A stretch of 43,481 nucleotides of DNA. Origin: Elusimicrobiota bacterium. GTDB taxonomy: Bacteria; Elusimicrobiota; Elusimicrobia; 2-02-FULL-39-32. The notes under the pieces are model-generated. The model was not told where the DNA came from. It worked only from the letters and a program-made list of their open reading frames with translations, and ran no database searches. Shown piece after piece: positions 1 through 8,929 of this stretch (the first letter of the stretch is position 1; each line of letters opens with the position of its first letter). A program made the position numbers and the translations under genes. The DNA is taken from contig JAKFYJ010000048.1 of the NCBI GenBank assembly GCA_021730935.1, positions 1 to 43,481 on the forward strand. The letters run 5' to 3'.

Positions 1-248
1 TTTGGAGCGTGAGCCGGCACCCCAATTATTTTTTTGAATGGATCGTCTGGTGGGGTTTCTGCATTTTTAATCTTGGATCGCAAGGCGGGTGGATTTCATT
101 TTATTGCGTGGCGCTTATGTTTCTCTTTTTATATTATTTAACCGGCATCCCGTTTTCGGAAAAGATGTCGCTCAAGTCCAAGGGAGAGGCGTATCTCAAA
201 TATCAGCAGACCACCTCGGCGTTCGTGCCGTGGTTTAGAAAATCATGA
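1..248 (+). CDS. DUF1295 family membrane protein, C-terminal part (5' end outside window)
   Basis: The open frame enters from the left edge (first full codon at base 3) and stops with TGA at 246-248. The 81 visible residues contain SRHPNYFFEW, the signature of the DUF1295/steroid 5-alpha-reductase-like membrane family, then two hydrophobic segments and a polar tail ending VPWFRKS. Family members are integral membrane proteins of about 250-300 residues, often linked to NAD(P)H-dependent lipid reduction; the substrate cannot be read here. The stop overlaps the next gene's start (ATGA at 245-248), so the two are probably translationally coupled. DUF1295 genes are commonly next to CFA-synthase-like methyltransferases, which supports a shared role in modifying membrane fatty acids. 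Confidence 0.85.
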   Translation, partial: WSVSRHPNYFFEWIVWWGFCIFNLGSQGGWISFYCVALMFLFLYYLTGIPFSEKMSLKSKGEAYLKYQQTTSAFVPWFRKS

Positions 249-1255
249 TTGACCGCCTCATCGAAAAAAAGCTGGTCCCCGACAAAATAATCAGGATGGG
301 GATCCGGAGCCTCCTGGAAAAACGCCTGAAGGACGAGCGCAAAAACGCCGGCAAACTGCCGCAATTGATCGCGTCCATGAAGGCCAGCCCCATTGCGATT
401 CTCCCCAAAGACGCGAATGAGCAGCACTATGAAGTCCCCGCGGATTTTTTCAAGCTCGTTCTCGGGCACCGGATGAAATACAGTTCGGGATATTGGTATG
501 AAGGGACTCAATCGCTGGACATGGCGGAAGCGGCGATGCTCGAAATTTCAGCGGACCGGGCGGACCTCACTCAGGGGCAGAAAATTCTCGAACTCGGATG
601 CGGCTGGGGCTCTTTCAGCACCTGGATCGCGGAATCGTTTCCCCACGCGCAAGTCCTGGGCGTTTCCAATTCCAGGAGCCAAAAGGAATTCATCGACAAA
701 CGGGCAAGCGAAATCGGGCTCAAAAACCTGAGCATCCTCACCGCGGACATGAACTCGTTCGACACCACGGAGACGTTTGACCGCATCGTCTCCGTTGAAA
801 TGTTCGAGCACATGCGGAACTGGGAGAAACTCCTTGAAAAAGTTTCTCTCTGGCTCCGGCCCGGCGGCCTTTTCTTCATGCACATTTTCACCCACCGCGA
901 CCTCACCTATTTCTTCGAAGACAACGGCCCCTCAGACTGGATGACCCGATATTTCTTTTCCGGCGGCATGATGCCGGGAGACGGACTGCCCTATCATTTC
1001 CAAAAAGACCTCAAGATCATCCGACACTGGTTCGTCCCCGGCACGCATTATGGGAAAACCGCCCGAGCGTGGCTCAACAACCTCGACAGGAACAAAGCGA
1101 AAGCGCTCGAAATCCTTGCAAAGACCTATGGCCCCGCTGAGGCCGCAAAACATTTTTCCCGCTGGCGGGTTTTCTTCATGTCCTGCGAAGAGCTGTGGAA
1201 CTATGCGATGGGCACCGAGTGGCAGGTGTCGCATTATTTGTTTAAGAAGGATTGA
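245..1255 (+). CDS. Cyclopropane-fatty-acyl-phospholipid synthase family methyltransferase
   Basis: 336 residues, SAM-dependent. CFA synthases add a methylene from S-adenosylmethionine across a double bond of membrane phospholipid acyl chains; relatives make methyl-branched or other C-methylated acyl chains. The SAM-binding motif LELGCGWGSF lies near residue 115. VSVEMFEHM supplies the expected active-site glutamate (E188), and FMHIFTHR and the HYGKTARAW region match later active-site blocks. The YSCxYW block of E. coli Cfa, whose cysteine lies in the bicarbonate pocket, reads YSSGYW here (Ser81). The N-terminal region is shorter than in E. coli Cfa (382 residues), so this may be a CFA-like C-methyltransferase rather than a strict synthase. 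It starts at the ATGA overlap with the DUF1295 gene. Its last 14 bases overlap the end of the convergent PorV-like gene. Confidence 0.9.
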   Translation: MIDRLIEKKLVPDKIIRMGIRSLLEKRLKDERKNAGKLPQLIASMKASPIAILPKDANEQHYEVPADFFKLVLGHRMKYSSGYWYEGTQSLDMAEAAMLEISADRADLTQGQKILELGCGWGSFSTWIAESFPHAQVLGVSNSRSQKEFIDKRASEIGLKNLSILTADMNSFDTTETFDRIVSVEMFEHMRNWEKLLEKVSLWLRPGGLFFMHIFTHRDLTYFFEDNGPSDWMTRYFFSGGMMPGDGLPYHFQKDLKIIRHWFVPGTHYGKTARAWLNNLDRNKAKALEILAKTYGPAEAAKHFSRWRVFFMSCEELWNYAMGTEWQVSHYLFKKD

Positions 1256-2786
1256 TTTCTTCTCTAAGAACTTTGATTTCCTCTTTCAATCTTGAGAGGT
1301 CAACACCCGCCGAAGCATAACGCGATATCATATCGGATATCATTTGAACCCTGGACGTGACGCCGACTTCCCTCGAAAGCGCCCTTAAATAAGATTCCCA
1401 ATCTGACAAAAATTTCGATTCCAGCCTGGCCAATTCAGACGCGCAGACAGAATGTTCTTTGCGCGCGCTGTCAAAATTTAAAGGATGCGCGGCAAACAGC
1501 GATAAGATTTGCGCAAGCGCTTTCACTCGATTTCCAACAGGCATTCCCTTTGATTTGGAACTCCAATACCATTCCATTTCTGCCTCAAATAGATTGCGGA
1601 TACGCTTGTCGCTCACGGCATTGCCTTCGGACATGCGGCGGCTCTGAATGTCTTCAATCGCCCTTTCAGCGCTCATTTTTCGGTCTGCCAATTCCCGAGC
1701 CGTTCCTGCAGATTCGCGTGAATAGTATTCAAGTTCCTGCTCTGATTTTTTAAGAATTGACCCCGTTTCCCTTGTCACAATCTCCGAGTCAGAGTCGGGA
1801 TTAATGTTTCCAAATCGGAACGAGAGCGTCATGCGGTGGTTTCCCTGGCTCGACCCGAAACCCACGCCTTTCAGGGGCATCAAAAATCCATAATCCATCT
1901 GAATCGCCCCAATCCGATACGATAAACCAAGAGCGACCTGACTGAAACTTCTCGGTCCTGCTGAAAATGACCCTCGGAAACCAAGGTCCCCCCTCGTGAA
2001 CCGGGTTGAATCCACCCACTTTTCGCATGCCAATGCCGCGAACGCTTCACGGTTGAGAGAACCCGCCGACTTCACTGCGTTCAATTGTCCCGCCAACGTG
2101 AACCTTCTTTCCTGATACGCGATTCCCGAACGAATCACCATGGGCGCGGAATCCCGGCTGGATCCCGTGAGCGCCAGGTCCGGTTCATTGATGTCCTGGA
2201 CCATCGCCCCGACAGTATATTTGTCATTGGCTTTCCACAGGATGCCCAGGTCCAGCCCGGCGTTGGATTTGGAATTCCCCCCCGCGTAAATGGAGTCAAT
2301 GCCCGAAGCGTCTATGAATCCGGAATTGTCCACGGTCCCGACGGGAGCGGTGAACTCACGCGAAAGATGTTTCACTGCGGCGCCGAGAAATATCTTTCGC
2401 GCGAATTTCCGGCCATAAGCGAAAGACAAGGCCCTCTCTTTATAAAGATTTTCCGCCGTGAACTGCTGCCAGGAGAGTCCGATCGTTCCAATCCGCGAGG
2501 CGAACGGATGAGCGTATGCCCCATAAGAGTTGCTTATTTTTGAGCCGTCGGACAAACCTGTGTTTTCCAAACCATAAGACGCTGAAAGTTCCTTGCGCTG
2601 AACCTGCGCGAGCCCTGCGGGGTTGTAATAAACCGCATGCACATCGTCCGCGATGGCGGTGAATGCTCCGCCCAACGCAGTTGCCCGCGCTCCAATGCCG
2701 GTCTCTTCAAATGACGCGCGGACGAGCGGCGCGGCTGAGAAAACGGTTGAACACGAAAGGAAAATGGCCGGCCAAAACTTTTTCAT
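1242..2786 (-). CDS. PorV/PorQ-like outer-membrane beta-barrel protein with helical C-terminal extension
   Basis: 514 residues. A signal peptide probably ends at VRA (residue 24). The sequence right after it, ARATALGGAFTAIADD followed by YYNPAGLA, is the N-terminal hallmark of the PorV/UPF0164 relatives of FadL, outer-membrane barrels some of which act as shuttles in type IX secretion. Alternating amphipathic strands continue to about residue 327 (HRMTLSFRFG), the usual end of the barrel. The remaining roughly 185 residues are charged and helical, with heptad-like stretches up to LKEEIKVLREEINPS; family members normally stop near 300-350. The ATG overlaps the stop of the upstream giant gene (ATGA, 2783-2786), so this is the last gene of a four-gene operon. 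Its stop lies inside the convergent CFA-synthase gene. The barrel family is firm; a role in exporting the giant proteins is inference. Confidence 0.85.
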   Translation of the reverse strand: MKKFWPAIFLSCSTVFSAAPLVRASFEETGIGARATALGGAFTAIADDVHAVYYNPAGLAQVQRKELSASYGLENTGLSDGSKISNSYGAYAHPFASRIGTIGLSWQQFTAENLYKERALSFAYGRKFARKIFLGAAVKHLSREFTAPVGTVDNSGFIDASGIDSIYAGGNSKSNAGLDLGILWKANDKYTVGAMVQDINEPDLALTGSSRDSAPMVIRSGIAYQERRFTLAGQLNAVKSAGSLNREAFAALACEKWVDSTRFTRGDLGFRGSFSAGPRSFSQVALGLSYRIGAIQMDYGFLMPLKGVGFGSSQGNHRMTLSFRFGNINPDSDSEIVTRETGSILKKSEQELEYYSRESAGTARELADRKMSAERAIEDIQSRRMSEGNAVSDKRIRNLFEAEMEWYWSSKSKGMPVGNRVKALAQILSLFAAHPLNFDSARKEHSVCASELARLESKFLSDWESYLRALSREVGVTSRVQMISDMISRYASAGVDLSRLKEEIKVLREEINPS

Positions 2787-5700
2787 CTGGCCACCGCCAC
2801 AGTCCCGGTGAAAGTCTTGTCGCCGATTTCGATCTTATAAAGATACACTCCGCCCTGCACGACGGCTCCGGAATCGTCCGTGCCGTCCCAGGCGAGCACG
2901 GAACTGTTCCCGAGGAAGGAATCAATTTTTTTGGCGTCCGCGACTTTCACGGAACGCCGGTCAAAAATCTGTCCGCTCACCGGAGCGTCCGTGGGGTTCT
3001 CATAAAAGAAAAAGATTTTGTCGTTGGACCCGTCATTGTTGGGCGAGATTGTCCTGGGATAAACCGAATTCAGCTGAGGCCGCGAGGCCGGATGGACGAG
3101 GCGCAATTGGAACGCGCCGCTGTTCTGCACTGACAAGGTGACGCCGTTATCTGAGTTTTCCAGTTTGGTTCCGAGCTTGATCCACTGGAGGCCGTTGAAC
3201 CAATATGATGAAAAGGATTTTTGAGCGTCCTGATCTTTGGGCAACTCGACGGAGAATATCGGAACCGGTCGGGGAGAAGGAAGGGAAGGCGCGGCGGCCA
3301 GAACCTTCCCGTTATCATCGGTTTCATATCCAAAAGTGATTTGGATGGGCTGGATGAACGATACGTTCCGGGCGAGGTTCCCGGTTTGCGAACTGAAGGC
3401 TTCCATGGACACGGATTTAAAGACGATCCCTCCTTCTGCAGAGGAATCCTGTGAAATAGAAATTTCCATGCCCTGGCGATCAAGCTTGTCGATCTGGGAG
3501 TTCGGAACGGCGACGAATGAGAGCTGGTCAGCAAGCATGAAGATGCGGCTGTCCAGAGGATCGGCGGCGATGACTTTCGAATATGGAGATTTCGCGCCTT
3601 CAACATCGACAGCCCGAACTTTATAAAAGACCGGACGGCTCCGGTCGACGACATCAACAAATCCCTGCGTATCAGAGTTCACTGAAAAGAGCTGACCGCT
3701 TTTCTGGGACGGAGTGTTCAGTTTAATGATTTCAAGATGATCCAGCTCCGTGATGTCCATCCCGGTATTGTCGAGGCGGAGCGTGGGCCAGTTCCATTGG
3801 ATGTGGAATTCTCCGGCTTGAGACAGATAACGGCTTGACGCGATCTGGGGCGCCTGGGGCGCGGAAATTCCGCTGTGAATGATGGTCAAGGTGTCTGAGA
3901 AGACTTCCGCTGAATTGCCGAAAATGTCCTGACCTTTAACGGACAATATCCACTGGCCGGCAGGCACGGTGAGGGGATTCACCTCAAGCCCATAGAGCGC
4001 GTTGGACGCGGCGCTCCTTGAGACTTTGTCATTTAGGGCAATGGAGGAGCGTCCTTTGGGATCGTTTATTTTGTTTAAAAAGACGGAGAAAACGGGTTCG
4101 GGATCAAAATCATCGACAAGGGTGAATGACGCCCGGATTTTTCCCTTTCTTAGGTTGATATAGGCGGCGTCCTTGTTGGCCAGGGTCAAATCGAGCGCGG
4201 GCGGATTTGAGTCGACGATGACCGTTAAAGATTTTGAATCTTCCAAGTTGCCGAGAACATCCTCCGCGAAAACCGTGACGGTTCGGGTTCCGCCGGAAAG
4301 ATAAAGGGTTGCGCTGACATCCGTGGTGAAGCTCGATTGATCGATGGTGTAATAAAGCGTTTTGAGTCCTGATCCGGGCTCGGAACTGAGCCCATCTGCG
4401 GCTGACAAGGTGACGGCGGTTTGCGTTCCGATGATCATTTGAGTCCCGAGAATCAGTTGCGGCGTTCCGACCAGCGCTTGGCTGATGGGAGGAGTGAGGT
4501 CCGCCCGGATTTTTATGGTTTGCGGCGCTTCGGCGTTCCCCGTGAAGTCAACGGAATAGAAAGAGAGGATATGATCGCCTGTGGAAAGGGAAAGGGCATA
4601 GGGCTGGGTGGAACCCAAAATCTCATTGAGGGTGCCGTCCAGAATTACGACAAGCTTTTTCAGTCCGCTGGCGACGCCATATTTAACCGGATCATGCGGG
4701 TCAAGGAGGATCAGGGCATTTGAGCTTGTAAAAATTGTTCCGCCGCTTTGGAATTGGCGGCCCTGCAGCGACCATTGAGTCACGGGCGGCGTTGCGTCCA
4801 AGGCCACGAGAAGAGTTCCGGTGCTGAAATTTTGGACGCGGTCATAGGCCCGTCCGTCCAGCTGGTGAAGGCCTTCAGAAATGACGCTCAAGGTCACAAT
4901 GGAGTCCGGAAACACCTGATATGGCAAAAAGTCCCTTGCGATTTCCATGCGTTCAAACCCTGACGCGGCGCCGCCGGAAACGGGCTCCTGCGCTTCAAAT
5001 CGGATTCTTGTGCTGGAAGTATAAAAGACGCCGTTAAGGGAGATCTGATTCCCCCCTTCAAAAGCCAATCGGATGACAGGCGAAGAAGCGTCGACATAAA
5101 AAAGCTGGGTCTGAAGAAGTTCATTGTTCCCGGCGTTGTCCTGAGCGAAACAGGTCACGGTCTGTGTGCCTTCCGCAAGCATAAAACCGGAACTGCTCTG
5201 GACCCTATATGGAGTTGAGACGGATGTTGAAACAAAAATCCGGCTCACCCCGCTGGCAATGCCCTGTGGCGCAGGATCAAGAGCGGTGTATTGGATCGGC
5301 CTGGCTCCGCTGACAAAGGTCATGGTTCCGATCGTCACTGAGGAGACTGAAACATCGAGGCGGCTTGAGGGAGGCGTCCCGTCTGCGATTAAAGTTTTAA
5401 TTTTTATGGGTTCGGCATTGCCGAGGCGGTCCTGGCTGTTGAACAAAAGCTGCCACGAATTCTCTGAAAGCGAGAAAGGGTCAGACGCGTTCGAGGGTGT
5501 GACGCAATTTTGAGGGTCCGTGCTGAGGCAGATGACGAGCTCGGATTTCTGCACGCCGCTGGCCGCGCCATAGATGAGCGGATCGAACGCGTCGAGAATT
5601 ATTTGGGAAGCCGTGGAGACATAGGTGTCTGAACCGTTGGCATAGAACCCCGGACCGGAAGAGATTTTCAAAACGCTCACGGGGCTCAAATTATCGACGG

Positions 5701-8700
5701 ATATTTTCACCGACTGCACAAATTCGTCATTTCCAAGGACATCGCTGCTGAAGAACGACACGTCGTGGGCGCCGTCATTGGGCATATAAAACGTCGCGCG
5801 CAGTGAAAGGTCTGACTGGAGCGTTGCCGAGCTCAAAGTCTGATAGCCCTGATAGTCTGTGTCCAGCTTTATGGAATCAACGCCCTTGCCCAAACGATCT
5901 CCCGCAGCAAAGAGATCGTCTTCCGCGGAAAGAACCAGCGGCGTTGCGGCTGTGATATAAGTGATTTGGGAATCTGTCATTTGAGGCTGTCCGATGAAGA
6001 GTGATGACCTTGGAGGCAAGGCGTCGTGGATCACTTCGAAAGGCGCAGTTTCAGACGAAGTCACATTCATGAACGGGTCCTGCGCCGTCACAGACAATGC
6101 CCAGAAGCCTGGAGGCACCTGCGCCGGATAAACCATATCCCCATTCTGAACGGGGAAGGTGTCGCGGACGATTCCGGAATAACTGCCTGCCCGGATTGAA
6201 CCCGGAGGAGGCGGAACAGGAATCAGGAACGCGCGGGTCGTGGGCGCGGCACCGGAATCATCGAGGGCGCTGAACTGGATGGTGATCGTGTCTCGGAAAG
6301 CGATGAAGGAATCGCCGCCGAGGGGCTGTGCAATCGCAACAGAAGGCCCGTCCGAATCCATGATGATTGAAACGGTGTTTGTGCTTTCTTCATTTTGAGC
6401 GCGGTCACGGCTGAAATAAGACAGGGTATGCGCGCCTTGCGGAAGCGTGAAAGGCCCGACATAAGGCTGTCTCGTGCCGCCGTCCAGAATAAATTCTGTG
6501 GTGTCAACGCCGGAAGCGAGGCCGTTTATCAGGGGATCTGCGGCAGTCATAGAGATGGGCGTTTTCACCCCAGCCAGATAGGAATTGCTTTGCAGTTGGA
6601 TTGCACCAGGGATCGACAACAGGGTCACAGCGGGAACAGTGTCAATCAGGAATGTCTCCCCCAGAGCGATTCGGGAAGACGGGAATCCATAACGGTTTTG
6701 GAGGTTGACAGAGAAGGCCGCGCTTCCGTAAAAGGCGCTGAAATCCGATGTGTTGTCTGAGACCCAGGTCATGCCGTCCGCTGACGGATTTGAGAGGGGA
6801 ATGGGCCAGGTTTGATTGTCCGGCGTTTTCACCTGGAGCGAGGGAGGAGACCCCAATTCTTCGGAAGCGGCCAGCAGGATTTCATGAGGGCCGGCAGAAA
6901 TGAATTGAGGGAATGATGTTTGAGCTGAAAGATCGCTGAACGGGGCCGATGTGTCCGCATAAACATCATAAAAAATTGAATTTATTGCGACAGACTCATT
7001 TCCCGCCTCATCCATGAATTTGACATATATTTTTTTGAGGCCGGAGGAACCCTGCAGTTTCCATGGCTTGATTTGCTGATAAGCTTCCAGCGGCGTAAAG
7101 TTTGTCCCGTCGCTGCTGAAGGCCATGCGGAGGAACCGGTTCGTGTGCTCGTTGAGAGAGTCCGTATCGAGCAGACTGATGTCGAGCTGAACATCGGGAG
7201 TTTTGACGACCTGGGCTCCCGCGTTGATCAGGAAAGAGCCGACGGGAGGCAGAGGATCGTCGAACAAAGTGCGGGTGGAGACGACATTGGACATGGCGGA
7301 AACATTGCCGAAATCGTCCACGGCTTTGAGCGCAAAATAATAGGTCGTTGCGGGCATGAGGTTCCCGACGGTGACGGATTCGGGAGCCCCTGCGGTTTGA
7401 GGAAAATTTGAAGCCGGCCACGGCGCGGCGTCAGAAAAATTGATGATGGGGAAAGTCGCATAGCGGATATCATAACTTGCCGCCTGTCCGGAATATCCGT
7501 CGTCCCCCGGAGCGGACCAGCGAAGATCGACGGAGTGAGTCAAGAGTCTGCCCAAATCAAGATCTGTGACATTGCCTGGCGGAGTCACATCGGGATCAAT
7601 AGTGAAGTTTCCCTGAGCTTCAATTGTATTGGGCCAAGAGGGGTTGCTCGCAATCACCTTCCATGTGAATGTCGTCTGTTGATAAACGGGATGCGGAAAT
7701 AACATGGATGTGTTCGTCCCCATGTCCGAATTAAAGAAAGGGTTGCCAATGCCTTGAGTTATTGTGGCGATGATGACGTGATAGGAATGTTGGTCGATTC
7801 CCTGAGGGTTGGTGTAGCCTGGGCCCCAGTTAAGAGATGGCTGGCGGGACACAAGATAAGGATTGTTTATTGGATTTATCGCCGGTGGAATGCGAAGATC
7901 CGGAAATGTCGCCACCGTGCTCCATTCTGAGGCAAGCGTGTTCCCAATAGTATCCGTACAGTTGTTAAACCCTCGATTTACAAAACCGATTCCGACATCA
8001 GGACGGTTGACGTCAATCAATTGATGCCTGCAAGTTCCTTGCTGTATGGTCCCTTGCGCACCGCTGATATACCCTTTACCATCGGAATCTGTTCGGGCAT
8101 AATCGAAATAACCCGTCCCGCCGGAGTCCGGCATATTATTGATTACTTTGGTTAGATCCCTTGTGGGGGCAGCATCGAAAGAGCGGATGCCTCTCATGAT
8201 CATGTCGAAATGTGAAGCATCCGGGCCGACAACATCCAAATAATAGAAGCCTCTTTCTAGATGTATCGTCCCATTAAAAGGACTGTTTGACAGGCTCCAA
8301 TTCGTGGGGCCTGTCAGGGACGCTGTAAATATTCCGTTGTTGACGATAATCAATTTAATGTCTTGTGCGCCTGGTGAATAGAAATAATACAAATGCCACG
8401 GCGGTGGAGGATTTCCGACAGTTACATGGTCATCGAAGTTTTCACCGATTTGATAATAGCCATCCGCCCCGCCACTCACGTCATTGTCACCACCAAATAT
8501 TCCGTTGTAATTTTGCCAAACTCTCAATTGATATGAACCCGCGTTTATGATTGGGGTCACGAAATTAGCGTCAATATATTGTCTCCCGCTGGATTTGTTG
8601 GTTAACGTCTGAACGGGAGAAGACCAAACTGCAGTTCCGGACATATCAATCACGCTGACGTAATTATTCATTGTTGTCGCATTCGGAACATTAGCATAGA

Positions 8701-8929
8701 GATGAAGAGTCAGACTTTGAGCAAAGCCAAGGGTAAAAGGTAATCCGTCAGTGCCTTTAGTCCAAACTTTTGAAGGATAATTGGCGTTTCGTTCAGCTAT
8801 TGGGATAGATTGAGATTGGGTAAAATATGCATCGATTCTCGAACGAACAGTAAAGATTTTTGTTTGAACGGCAAAGCTCCACGAGCAAGAGAAAATCGCA
8901 CTAATAAGAATTGCTAGTTTTTTCTTCAC
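2783..8929 (-). CDS. Giant secreted multi-Ig/FN3 protein with FlgD-like C-terminal domain (2,048 aa)
   Basis: Begins at GTG in a GTGA overlap with the upstream giant gene, preceded by GAGG. A signal peptide ends near FA at residue 20. Residues 21-440 are beta-rich and unassigned. An FN3 domain (about 447-560) has the WSAPGDDG and GQAASYDIRYATF signatures. Residues about 795-1690 hold about nine Ig-like units of roughly 90 residues resembling OmpL47-type modules, with recurring DPxxxGxASGV and SxDxxGNxE patterns. Another FN3-like domain and a beta-rich segment follow. Residues about 1955-2048 form a FlgD/gliding-motility-type C-terminal domain (PRTISPNNDGSNDK, LAWDGTDDSGAVVQGGVYLY, final GTVAVAR), which in other bacteria often serves as a cell-surface sorting or terminal module. 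No enzymatic domain is recognised; an adhesin or surface-scaffold role is inference. Confidence 0.85.
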   Translation of the reverse strand: MKKKLAILISAIFSCSWSFAVQTKIFTVRSRIDAYFTQSQSIPIAERNANYPSKVWTKGTDGLPFTLGFAQSLTLHLYANVPNATTMNNYVSVIDMSGTAVWSSPVQTLTNKSSGRQYIDANFVTPIINAGSYQLRVWQNYNGIFGGDNDVSGGADGYYQIGENFDDHVTVGNPPPPWHLYYFYSPGAQDIKLIIVNNGIFTASLTGPTNWSLSNSPFNGTIHLERGFYYLDVVGPDASHFDMIMRGIRSFDAAPTRDLTKVINNMPDSGGTGYFDYARTDSDGKGYISGAQGTIQQGTCRHQLIDVNRPDVGIGFVNRGFNNCTDTIGNTLASEWSTVATFPDLRIPPAINPINNPYLVSRQPSLNWGPGYTNPQGIDQHSYHVIIATITQGIGNPFFNSDMGTNTSMLFPHPVYQQTTFTWKVIASNPSWPNTIEAQGNFTIDPDVTPPGNVTDLDLGRLLTHSVDLRWSAPGDDGYSGQAASYDIRYATFPIINFSDAAPWPASNFPQTAGAPESVTVGNLMPATTYYFALKAVDDFGNVSAMSNVVSTRTLFDDPLPPVGSFLINAGAQVVKTPDVQLDISLLDTDSLNEHTNRFLRMAFSSDGTNFTPLEAYQQIKPWKLQGSSGLKKIYVKFMDEAGNESVAINSIFYDVYADTSAPFSDLSAQTSFPQFISAGPHEILLAASEELGSPPSLQVKTPDNQTWPIPLSNPSADGMTWVSDNTSDFSAFYGSAAFSVNLQNRYGFPSSRIALGETFLIDTVPAVTLLSIPGAIQLQSNSYLAGVKTPISMTAADPLINGLASGVDTTEFILDGGTRQPYVGPFTLPQGAHTLSYFSRDRAQNEESTNTVSIIMDSDGPSVAIAQPLGGDSFIAFRDTITIQFSALDDSGAAPTTRAFLIPVPPPPGSIRAGSYSGIVRDTFPVQNGDMVYPAQVPPGFWALSVTAQDPFMNVTSSETAPFEVIHDALPPRSSLFIGQPQMTDSQITYITAATPLVLSAEDDLFAAGDRLGKGVDSIKLDTDYQGYQTLSSATLQSDLSLRATFYMPNDGAHDVSFFSSDVLGNDEFVQSVKISVDNLSPVSVLKISSGPGFYANGSDTYVSTASQIILDAFDPLIYGAASGVQKSELVICLSTDPQNCVTPSNASDPFSLSENSWQLLFNSQDRLGNAEPIKIKTLIADGTPPSSRLDVSVSSVTIGTMTFVSGARPIQYTALDPAPQGIASGVSRIFVSTSVSTPYRVQSSSGFMLAEGTQTVTCFAQDNAGNNELLQTQLFYVDASSPVIRLAFEGGNQISLNGVFYTSSTRIRFEAQEPVSGGAASGFERMEIARDFLPYQVFPDSIVTLSVISEGLHQLDGRAYDRVQNFSTGTLLVALDATPPVTQWSLQGRQFQSGGTIFTSSNALILLDPHDPVKYGVASGLKKLVVILDGTLNEILGSTQPYALSLSTGDHILSFYSVDFTGNAEAPQTIKIRADLTPPISQALVGTPQLILGTQMIIGTQTAVTLSAADGLSSEPGSGLKTLYYTIDQSSFTTDVSATLYLSGGTRTVTVFAEDVLGNLEDSKSLTVIVDSNPPALDLTLANKDAAYINLRKGKIRASFTLVDDFDPEPVFSVFLNKINDPKGRSSIALNDKVSRSAASNALYGLEVNPLTVPAGQWILSVKGQDIFGNSAEVFSDTLTIIHSGISAPQAPQIASSRYLSQAGEFHIQWNWPTLRLDNTGMDITELDHLEIIKLNTPSQKSGQLFSVNSDTQGFVDVVDRSRPVFYKVRAVDVEGAKSPYSKVIAADPLDSRIFMLADQLSFVAVPNSQIDKLDRQGMEISISQDSSAEGGIVFKSVSMEAFSSQTGNLARNVSFIQPIQITFGYETDDNGKVLAAAPSLPSPRPVPIFSVELPKDQDAQKSFSSYWFNGLQWIKLGTKLENSDNGVTLSVQNSGAFQLRLVHPASRPQLNSVYPRTISPNNDGSNDKIFFFYENPTDAPVSGQIFDRRSVKVADAKKIDSFLGNSSVLAWDGTDDSGAVVQGGVYLYKIEIGDKTFTGTVAVAR
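3880..6555 (-). repeat. About nine tandem OmpL47-like/Ig modules inside the 2,048-aa protein
   Basis: Protein-level repeats of roughly 90 residues. Clear copies carry variants of DPLINGLASGVDTTEFILDG, DPLIYGAASGVQKSE, DPAPQGIASGVSR, EPVSGGAASGFER, DPVKYGVASGLKK and DGLSSEPGSGLKT. Each is followed by a G-x-H/Q-x-L strand, a SxDxxGNxE turn and a D-xx-PP linker. Copies are diverged, so this is an old modular array rather than recent DNA tandem duplication. Boundaries are approximate. Confidence 0.7.
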
